Shown: positions 1 through 4,289 of the stretch, piece after piece
Layout of the letters: the number at the start of each line of letters is the position of its first letter
How positions within the stretch are numbered: position 1 is the first letter of the stretch
DNA from: Candidatus Nanohaloarchaea archaeon
GTDB lineage: Archaea > EX4484-52 > GLR71
Assembly (NCBI GenBank): GCA_030671745.1
Contig: DAOVHT010000061.1
Coordinates: 1-6,226, forward strand
DNA length: 6,226 bases
Reading direction: 5' to 3'
The notes under the pieces: generated by a model
The model's database searches: none
Seen by the model: the letters and a program-made list of their open reading frames with translations, nothing else
What the model was told of the DNA's origin: nothing
Translations under genes and position numbers: made by a program

Positions 1-173
1 ATCACGCCTACCGAGTGATCGTATCTTGTTACACTTTCACCGCGAATTGCATACTGTGAAGCGCCCAACTGATGTATCCCATTGAGTCTCTGGAGCGGTT
101 TAGATTTGATCAGTTCGACCAATACAGGTTCATCAATAGTTGTCAATCCATATACTTTATCGTTAATATCCAT
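1..173 (-). CDS. HD-domain phosphohydrolase, N-terminal part (cut by window edge)
   Basis: Only the first 57 codons are in the window; the gene continues past base 1. The reading frame was translated by hand and runs MDINDKVYGLTTIDEP, then KPLQRLNGIHQLGA, then SVTRYDHSVGV. This pattern (a VYG start, a PLQRL(K/N)GI helix, and R-Y-(E/D)-H-S-V-G-V) is the N-terminus of the HD-superfamily hydrolases related to dNTP triphosphohydrolases. The His of DHSVGV is the first metal ligand of the HD site; the HD pair itself lies outside the window. Family members act in the cytoplasm on nucleotides or other phosphoesters, but the substrate cannot be told here. ATG at 173 is preferred because relatives begin close to the VYG motif. 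No ribosome binding site precedes it, but a TATA-like box lies 27 bases upstream, which would give a leaderless mRNA. An in-frame ATG at 218 overlaps the upstream stop as ATGA and is the alternative start. Confidence 0.8.
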   Translation of the reverse strand, partial: MDINDKVYGLTTIDEPVLVELIKSKPLQRLNGIHQLGASQYAIRGESVTRYDHSVGV

Positions 174-195
174 CAAGAGATAATGAGAAGTGCAG

Positions 196-207
196 TTTAA
201 TAAATTT
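196..207 (-). promoter_or_regulatory. TATA-like box for the HD-domain gene
   Basis: On the minus strand the bases read AAATTTATTAAA. The centre of TTTATTAA lies about 27 bases before the ATG at 173, the spacing expected if transcription starts at the first base of the start codon. Together with the lack of a ribosome binding site there, this fits a leaderless archaeal transcript. It overlaps the alternative N-terminal extension from the ATG at 218, so both cannot be functional start signals for the same mRNA. Confidence 0.4.
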
Positions 208-214
208 GATGTTT

Positions 215-448
215 TCATCTATCGATCTGGTCTATTATTTCGCGCACACCTTCTGTTGCTGGTCGTTTTGTCACATGCTCTGCAAATTTTTTCAGGTTTT
301 CATCTGCACTTGGCTCTCCTGCATGCCTCAGATGAACTCCGACAACTTCATTGCCTTTTTTCACCATTTCTTTTTCAAGATTTATAAGATGCGTAGAGAC
401 ACCGCAGATATACGGGTAAAACGATTGACTTGCTAAATATATTCTCAT
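215..448 (-). pseudogene. Truncated GT4-like glycosyltransferase remnant
   Basis: The 77-residue product begins MRIYLASQSFYPYICGVSTH, the typical first strand and glycine loop of GT-B fold, GT4-like sugar transferases (usual pattern FYPY-x-GGVSTH-x-xNL). Complete members are about 350-450 residues, so only the N-terminal 45-50 residues, through GEPSADE, are recognisable. The remaining 25-30 residues (beginning ENLKKFAEHV) do not look like the next part of the fold and end at a stop, so a large internal deletion or a junction with another sequence is likely. The first Gly of the GG loop is Cys, another sign of decay. The upstream region is intact: GGTGA about 10 bases before the ATG and a TATA-like box at 499-509. 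The 77-residue ORF may therefore still be transcribed, and its TGA overlaps a possible ATG of the HD gene. It cannot be a working glycosyltransferase. A short functional protein is possible but less likely. Confidence 0.65.
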
Positions 449-498
449 CTGTTCTTTTCACCAAACATGATTATCATACCACTCTTTATGCAATAAAG

Positions 499-509
499 TT
501 TATAAAAGG
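499..509 (-). promoter_or_regulatory. Likely TATA box of the glycosyltransferase remnant
   Basis: The minus strand reads CCTTTTATAAA, about 50 bases before the ATG at 448. Transcription would start near 475-480, leaving a leader of about 30 bases that carries the GGTGA ribosome binding site. A small perfect palindrome (ATGAT-T-ATCAT, 467-477) lies just after the expected transcript start. The assignment rests on position and base composition only. Confidence 0.4.
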
Positions 510-605
510 TAATCTTGTAATAAAACTGCGCATGGAATGCGATTATAAGATGGCATAAGGTCTGTATTGGTCTATGTTATTTTGTGTCAGTCGGTATCAT
601 ATCCA

Positions 606-725
606 CTAAAATTTCCATATATTTTGTAATTTTTCAGAGACCATAAATCCTTCGGGAATATGACAAGGAATTAAGAGATTCCGAAACCTTGCAGGTTTAT
701 CTATGCAGATTGGACTGAATCCCAT
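606..725 (-). pseudogene. Short 39-codon ORF, possible gene remnant
   Basis: This ORF was read by hand. It begins MGFSPICIDKPARF, contains LLIPCHIPEGF in the middle, and ends EKLQNIWKF. The composition, with Pro-rich turns, aromatic residues and a charged C-terminal helix, looks like real protein rather than random AT-rich translation. There is no convincing ribosome binding site, an in-frame TAA lies two codons before the ATG, and I do not recognise the family. It could be the surviving C-terminal end of a larger decayed gene or a genuine small protein. The TATA-like run at 766-775 is roughly symmetrical and could drive it on the minus strand. Confidence that it is coding is low. Confidence 0.25.
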
Positions 726-752
726 CAGTTATGCTCATATGTCATATTCAAT

Positions 753-765
753 CGTTTTCAAAACG
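753..765. promoter_or_regulatory. Perfect inverted repeat beside TATA box, candidate operator
   Basis: CGTTTT and AAAACG are perfect 6-base inverted arms around a single C. The repeat sits directly before the TATA box of the exporter operon, where the archaeal BRE element lies. A dimeric repressor bound there would block TFB/TBP, so it is a good operator candidate. The nearby HTH protein (3106-3303) is an obvious but unproven ligand. It also has some purine-rich BRE character. Confidence 0.4.
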
Positions 766-775
766 TTTTTATATA
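766..775 (+). promoter_or_regulatory. TATA box of the exporter operon
   Basis: The sequence TTTTTATATA is a good match to the archaeal TATA consensus. Transcription would begin near 797-801, giving a leader of about 20-25 bases with the ribosome binding site GGAGG at 808-812, 9 bases before the ATG at 822. It is the only convincing promoter upstream of the plus-strand genes, which follow one another closely and are probably co-transcribed. Confidence 0.6.
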
Positions 776-821
776 CTTTAACAGATAAATATTATATGAC
801 CTGGAACGGAGGCAATGAAAA

Positions 822-982
822 ATGAATGATAGACCGATCAAGACAATGATTTTAGGAATAATGGTAATGCTATTGGGTGGCTTTATGATTCTAGACCCAA
901 AACCAATTTGGGCGGAATAGAGTTTTTATTAGTAATAGTAGGTTTATCGATTGGTGTTTTTGGGTTTTTCCGAAAAGATTAA
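822..982 (+). CDS. Small two-helix membrane protein with an internal -1 frameshift
   Basis: From the ATG at 822 (GGAGG 9 bases upstream) the frame runs MNDRPIKTMILGIMVMLLGG and on to a TAG at 918-920, giving 32 residues with one membrane helix (about residues 8-24). In the -1 frame the sequence continues smoothly as NLGGIEFLLVIVGLSIGVFG and ends RKD at TAA 980-982, a second helix. Joined, they make a 53-residue hairpin protein with charged ends, as in many small membrane proteins. The shift point contains C CCA AAA (896-902) in exactly the frame required for tandem -1 slippage. Either this is programmed frameshifting or one base was lost near 905 (CCA AAT becoming CCA ATT). It is the first gene of the exporter operon, with 13 bases to the next gene. 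I do not recognise a family, and its function is unknown. Confidence 0.6.
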
Positions 983-995
983 TTTAGGTGTAATC

Positions 996-1358
996 ATGAA
1001 CACAAAAAAATTATTGTCAATAGGAATAGTAACAGGATTAATAATAGTTATAACTTTTAATTATTTTGATCTTGAATGGTATGGTGGAATCATCGCTGCA
1101 ATCATTGTAGGGGCAATTGTTGCAAGACAAGCAGACAATAGTCCTATAAAATATACAATAATCTCTGTATTGGCATACAACATGATTCGCTGGACAATAA
1201 CAGCATTCTTTGACCAGGATATGAAGATGATATTTGGATATGAAAATAAAGCAATTTTAGGACTATTTGTGGGCGCAGTAATAATCGAGATAATTTTCTT
1301 TTTGATTATAGGGGCATTTAGTGCGTTTGTTGTCTATAATTTAAGAAAAGAAAAATAA
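996..1358 (+). CDS. Four-helix membrane protein of unknown function
   Basis: The product has 120 residues from the ATG at 996, which is preceded by AGGTG (986-990) at 5 bases. An upstream in-frame start near 951 lies inside the preceding gene and lacks such a site. Four hydrophobic segments are visible, at about residues 6-22, 28-45, 52-71 and 86-114, with a short charged loop (ARQADNS) after the second and a basic LRKEK tail. Glycines in the second and fourth helices suggest tight helix packing. I recognise no catalytic motif or named family; small archaeal four-helix proteins of this shape are usually annotated as hypothetical. It lies directly before the permease with no gap, and its TAA is followed at once by the GTG/ATG choices of the next gene, so it probably works with or regulates the exporter. 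Confidence 0.8.
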   Translation: MNTKKLLSIGIVTGLIIVITFNYFDLEWYGGIIAAIIVGAIVARQADNSPIKYTIISVLAYNMIRWTITAFFDQDMKMIFGYENKAILGLFVGAVIIEIIFFLIIGAFSAFVVYNLRKEK

Positions 1359-1367
1359 GTGAATCAT

Positions 1368-2126
1368 ATGAACCTCCAAAAAATAATAGTTGTTGCAGAA
1401 GACGAAATGTTTAATGGCTCAAAAAGCAAATACTTACTGACTGTAGGAGGTATTTTTATCTTTCTTTCTTGGATGATGATACATTACAGCAATTCAATAA
1501 TATCTTTGTTACCTTTCATGAATAATATAAATGCACCGCATTATCTGATATTATATATAGTCGTTCTTATTTTGGGACCATTAATGACTTTAATTGCATC
1601 TTATGACTTTATCTGCAATGAAATACAAACCGGCTCAATAAGATACATCATCTCAAAAATAGACAGGACTTCGTTTATACTTGGTAAATTTTTGGCTCTG
1701 TCTTCTGTATTTACGGTCGCAGTGTTTATTGTTGCAGTAATTGGTTCGCTATACAATCTCTTTATTTTCAATAACGCATTTGAATTAGGGAAACTAATTC
1801 TTTTCGTGGTGATTTCAAGTCTCTACCTAAATTGTTTTATAAGCGGTTTCCTGTTTATTTCAACACTCTCACCTGAAAACAAAACAGCCCTTATCATGTC
1901 TGGTGTTTTTTTAGGCATTCTGATATTTGCGCTTTTTAAAGGAAATGACAATTTTCTAAAATATCTTACACCTTATTTTTACGGAATAAGCAATATTGGT
2001 CTATTTAGTGGGTCGACACATAAATTTGAATTTATTGAGTTATTTAAAAATATATTTTTTATGATTATCTATAATTCTGTGTTTCTGTCATTGACTTCAA
2101 TTGCCATCAAAAGGAGGGATCTATAA
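1368..2126 (+). CDS. ABC-2 type transporter permease
   Basis: The product is a 252-residue inner-membrane protein with six hydrophobic segments (about 22-40, 59-79, 107-130, 143-165, 173-191, 226-247). Between helices 2 and 3 it carries ASYDFICNEIQTGSIRYI followed by SKIDRTSFILGKF. This matches the ABC-2/NosY-type pattern (D-x-I-x-x-E-x-x-x-G-(S/T)-(L/I)-R...R...G-K) of the segment that contacts the ATPase. The family exports small molecules, peptides or lipids; the substrate here is unknown. The start chosen is the ATG at 1368, because GTGA lies 5 bases upstream; a GTG at 1359, abutting the previous stop, would add three residues. The following ATPase gene overlaps this gene's stop by one base if ATT is its start, and the GGAGG at 2113-2117 that serves it lies inside this coding region. 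Presumably a homodimer with two ATPase subunits. Confidence 0.88.
   Translation: MNLQKIIVVAEDEMFNGSKSKYLLTVGGIFIFLSWMMIHYSNSIISLLPFMNNINAPHYLILYIVVLILGPLMTLIASYDFICNEIQTGSIRYIISKIDRTSFILGKFLALSSVFTVAVFIVAVIGSLYNLFIFNNAFELGKLILFVVISSLYLNCFISGFLFISTLSPENKTALIMSGVFLGILIFALFKGNDNFLKYLTPYFYGISNIGLFSGSTHKFEFIELFKNIFFMIIYNSVFLSLTSIAIKRRDL
2113..2117 (+). promoter_or_regulatory. Ribosome binding site deciding the ATPase start
   Basis: GGAGG lies inside the end of the permease gene, 8 bases before an ATT (2126) and 5 before an ATA (2123). These are the only codons at suitable spacing in the ATPase frame, and no ATG, GTG or TTG exists there. The strength of the site argues that initiation does occur here. 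Confidence 0.65.
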
Positions 2127-3055
2127 TTTCAAGCATCATCTCAACAAAGAGCCTGTATAAAAAATATGGGTCGAAATCTGTCCTCAAGGATGTTACATTA
2201 AATGTGGAAAGAGGAGATATCTACGGATTCCTTGGGCAGAACGGCGCAGGTAAAACAACAACAATCAAACTCTTGTCGGGTCTTTTGATACCTTCAGATG
2301 GGAAGATAATCATAGACTGCATGGATATGGGCAATGAATCCGAAAACATAAAGAAAATCATAGGGCTTGTCCCCCAGGATTCTGATTTTTATGATAACCG
2401 AAGTGCATTGAGCCATATGCAATATTATGGACGATTAAAAGACCTGAATAAAAAAGATGCAACAGAGCAATCAATTACATTGCTGAATAAGGTTGGTCTG
2501 AAAGATGCAATGCATGAAAACATAGGTCATTTCTCACATGGTATGAAAAAACGTCTTGGAATTGCGCAGGCTCTTTTAAAAGAACCAAAGATACTTATCC
2601 TTGATGAACCCACAAACGGACTCGACCCTGTTGGAATCAAGCAAATAAGGGAGTTGCTTAATGAATATAATAAGAGAGACATGACAATATTCATCTCATC
2701 ACATAATCTTTTAGAACTGCAGGGGATATGCAACAGAGTAGGAATAATAAATGATGGAAAAATAATTGCTGAAGACAAAATAGAAAATATCCGTCATCTT
2801 GAATCTAACGGAGTTATAACTATTGGCATCTATAATCTTAATCCTAAAATCATAAACATAATCAGAAATTTGAAGTTTGTAGTCAAAACAGAATTGAAAT
2901 CAGAAAATGTTATAGATGTATTTGTCAATTCAAAAAAAGATGTAAAACCAGAAATCAATAAACTTATTGTTGAAAACAATGGACATGTTTTCAAATTGAT
3001 AGAAAATTCATTATCGCTGGAAGATGCATTTATAAATGCCACAAAAATGCATTGA
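2126..3055 (+). CDS. ABC transporter ATPase with non-canonical start
   Basis: Starting at ATT 2126 the product has 309 residues. Residues 1-27 (ISSIISTKSLYKKYG, then VLKDVTLNV) supply the usual N-terminal strands and A-loop Tyr. Then follow Walker A GQNGAGKTT (37-45), Q-loop VPQD (Gln84), signature FSHGM (136-140, a variant of LSGGQ), Walker B ILILDEP (156-162, Glu161 catalytic), D-loop GLDP and switch His193 in SSH. All catalytic residues are present. The C-terminal 90 residues ending SLEDAFINAT are typical of CcmA/BcrA-type export ATPases. The first conventional start is a GTG at 2204, which would remove the first strands and is unlikely. With a strong GGAGG just upstream, ATT (perhaps a mutated ATG) is the best choice, with ATA at 2123 next. 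It powers the permease encoded immediately upstream and acts on the cytoplasmic side of the membrane. Confidence 0.9.
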   Translation: MSSIISTKSLYKKYGSKSVLKDVTLNVERGDIYGFLGQNGAGKTTTIKLLSGLLIPSDGKIIIDCMDMGNESENIKKIIGLVPQDSDFYDNRSALSHMQYYGRLKDLNKKDATEQSITLLNKVGLKDAMHENIGHFSHGMKKRLGIAQALLKEPKILILDEPTNGLDPVGIKQIRELLNEYNKRDMTIFISSHNLLELQGICNRVGIINDGKIIAEDKIENIRHLESNGVITIGIYNLNPKIINIIRNLKFVVKTELKSENVIDVFVNSKKDVKPEINKLIVENNGHVFKLIENSLSLEDAFINATKMH

Positions 3056-3105
3056 ATAGACAGATCTCAAATCAAAGACATTAACATATTTATATTATAA
3101 AAGAT

Positions 3106-3303
3106 CTAATCATCATCAAAGATAAATAATTCATCAATTCTTATCTTCAAGACTCTGGCGATATCATGGGCTAATTTTAAAGAGGGATTGTATTTCCCTT
3201 TTTCAAGAAATACGATTGTTTCCCTTCTGACTCCGACCTTTAATGCAAGCGCTTCCTGCGTAAGGTTGTATCTTGCCCGAAGTTCCTTGATTCTGGTCCT
3301 CAT
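3106..3303 (-). CDS. Small Cro/CI-type HTH transcriptional regulator
   Basis: The product has 65 residues and is almost entirely one HTH_3 (Cro/CI, Xre) domain. MRTRIKELRARYNLTQEAL gives the first helix and the start of the second, GVRRETIVFLEKGKYNPS contains the recognition helix and the classic turn, and AHDIARVLKIRIDELF ends the fold. It lacks any sensor or dimerisation domain, as in the YozG-like regulators widespread in archaea and Firmicutes. The acidic tail FIFDDD is the only extra. The ATG directly abuts the stop of the DUF2178-like gene upstream, with AGTGA about 8-9 bases before it, so it is translated in the same operon. The probable role is autoregulation of its operon and perhaps control of the converging exporter. 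Candidate sites are the palindromes at 4085-4104 and 753-765; binding is not shown by the sequence. Confidence 0.9.
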   Translation of the reverse strand: MRTRIKELRARYNLTQEALALKVGVRRETIVFLEKGKYNPSLKLAHDIARVLKIRIDELFIFDDD

Positions 3304-3705
3304 CTAAATTTCACTTCTTTTATTATAGTGCCATCTGAGTGCAAACCACGAATACATTCCGACTATAAAAATGATAGGTGCGACCTCTTTAAATAATATG
3401 TTTATTTTCCAGAATATATTGATCGTTTGGATCAGACTTATCATCATGATAGTTATCCCGAATGCATGATAACCTGCTTTTTCATTTATTCTTACAGACC
3501 GCTCATCCTTTAGGAAATGGTCTTTAGGCTTAGTAGATACATATAGGCCCATCAATGCTAACATCAATCCACCAAGGATTATGCCTGCTCCAAACATCTG
3601 CACTTGTCTTGCCTGAAAGAATGCAATCATGAGCACACCAGACAATATCATCACCAGACTCATCGCAAAAAATTGCAGAATATTTTTATCTTTTCTTATT
3701 TTCAT
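3304..3705 (-). CDS. DUF2178-like four-helix membrane protein
   Basis: The product has 133 residues and four hydrophobic segments (about 11-30, 38-57, 79-98, 106-124). Between helices 2 and 3 is the cytoplasmic-looking loop KDHFLKDERSVRINEKAGYH. The pattern D-E-R-x-x-x-I-N-E-K-A-G-Y is the hallmark I associate with the DUF2178 family, commonly encoded next to tiny HTH regulators in archaea. The biochemical function is unknown; a role in membrane sensing that controls the HTH partner is a reasonable inference. AGGTGAT, 5 bases before the ATG, overlaps the stop of the preceding gene, and the HTH gene follows with no gap, so translation is probably coupled along the operon. The same DER motif in the upstream 110-residue protein suggests tandem divergent copies. 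Confidence 0.82.
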   Translation of the reverse strand: MKIRKDKNILQFFAMSLVMILSGVLMIAFFQARQVQMFGAGIILGGLMLALMGLYVSTKPKDHFLKDERSVRINEKAGYHAFGITIMMISLIQTINIFWKINILFKEVAPIIFIVGMYSWFALRWHYNKRSEI

Positions 3706-3715
3706 CCAACATCAC

Positions 3716-4048
3716 CTATACTTCTTTTGATTCATAATATCTCAATAATACAATCATCGGGATGAACAGGCTAAAAAATACTATGCTGAGTGCATCTTTT
3801 GTTTCTATCACAAACAGGTTAAGGACATCACCGAAAAGTATTATGGCTATTGTCACCATTATCACGACAATTGTCTTTGTGGCTGCCTTGCCTGCAACTT
3901 TTTCAGTCCTTTCATCAGTTACAATATCTGTTTCCTTGCCCATCACAATTTTTGCAAATCTCAACCAGCCCTCCCGATTCACGATAATTCCGAGGATTGT
4001 TCCGCAGATCATTCCAAATATGAGCCATTCGTGTCCTGTCCAATTCAT
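3716..4048 (-). CDS. Short DUF2178-related three-helix membrane protein
   Basis: The product has 110 residues with hydrophobic segments at about 8-23, 58-80 and 85-103. The loop before the second segment reads KETDIVTDERTEKVAGKAA, matching the DER...K-A pattern of the larger neighbour downstream, so the two are probably distant paralogues. This copy lacks one of the helices before the motif. First gene of the three-gene minus-strand operon. The ribosome binding site is weak (GGATG about 8-9 bases before the ATG). Upstream is an AT-rich promoter with a palindrome at 4085-4104, the natural place for autoregulation by the HTH product. Function unknown; it may form a hetero-oligomer with the 133-residue protein. 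Confidence 0.78.
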   Translation of the reverse strand: MNWTGHEWLIFGMICGTILGIIVNREGWLRFAKIVMGKETDIVTDERTEKVAGKAATKTIVVIMVTIAIILFGDVLNLFVIETKDALSIVFFSLFIPMIVLLRYYESKEV

Positions 4049-4084
4049 TTAATGCACATCCAAAAGTTAGATAATTATAACTTT

Positions 4085-4104
4085 ATGTTAAATATATATA
4101 ACAT
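4085..4104 (-). promoter_or_regulatory. TATA region inside a 20-base palindrome, HTH operon promoter
   Basis: Perfect arms ATGTTA (4085-4090) and TAACAT (4099-4104) flank AATATATA, and all but one central pair also match, so the whole 20 bases are nearly self-complementary. The minus strand reads TTATATATATTT across it, a good TATA box, which would place the transcript start near 4070 and leave a leader of about 20-25 bases before the ATG at 4048. A dimeric Cro/CI-type protein bound here would exclude TBP, giving simple negative feedback. A second AT-rich stretch (TTTAAATAG on the minus strand, 4110-4118) is an alternative TATA box. Confidence 0.5.
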
Positions 4105-4289
4105 TAACTATTTAAATCTTTTTGTTTAAGTGGGCTACAGACTTTTTTCATCATTGGCTTAAATTTTTGCTTCACAAAAAGAACATAACACACCGCTATA
4201 AGTTATCACCTGCGCTTCCCAAAAACATCAGTGCAAAGAAAAGAACATAGATACAAGAATTTCTAATGGCAACCGATACCATTCTCAAC
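4105..4289. other. Non-coding region downstream of the glycosidase pair
   Basis: No gene is visible between the end of the GH15 gene and the promoter of the DUF2178/HTH operon. Read on the minus strand, the direction in which the GH15 transcript would leave the gene, there are several T-rich runs (TTCTTTTCTTT, TTTTT before GGG, and GTTCTTTTTGTG). These resemble archaeal poly-T termination signals, but none is strong enough to single out. Isolated C-box-like words (ATGATGA, GTGATAA) occur on the minus strand without matching D boxes. Confidence 0.45.

Larger units (their letters stand above)
449..821. other. Intergenic region between divergent units
   Basis: About 370 bases separate the minus-strand glycosyltransferase remnant from the plus-strand exporter operon. 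The region holds a promoter for each side (499-509 and 766-775), a short doubtful minus-strand ORF (606-725), a perfect 13-base inverted repeat (753-765) and an imperfect inverted repeat, TTCGGGAAT at 651-659 against ATTCCGAA at 678-685. I saw no tRNA, C/D-box RNA or mobile-element end in it. The length is long for a compact archaeal genome and fits decayed sequence. Confidence 0.6.

Noticed and set aside
651..685. Hairpin TTCGGGAAT...ATTCCGAA as terminator or regulatory RNA
   Set aside because: One arm has a bulged base, the loop is 18 bases, and no T-run follows on either strand; it is probably incidental.
951..995. N-terminal extension of the four-helix protein from a GTG/ATG near 951
   Set aside because: It overlaps the -1 frame coding of the preceding small gene, has no ribosome site, and the ATG at 996 has AGGTG at ideal spacing.
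2204..2206. GTG as the start of the ABC ATPase
   Set aside because: It would remove conserved N-terminal residues encoded at 2126-2203 and is far from the GGAGG at 2113.
3056..3105. Terminator or attachment site between the convergent operons (AGATCT at 3062-3067 and 3102-3107)
   Set aside because: The AGATCT words are short palindromes common by chance; there is no stem-loop with T-run on the plus strand and no longer direct repeat.
4130..4260. C/D-box small RNA on the minus strand
   Set aside because: C-box-like words ATGATGA and GTGATAA are present, but no correctly placed CUGA D or D' boxes or terminal stem were found.
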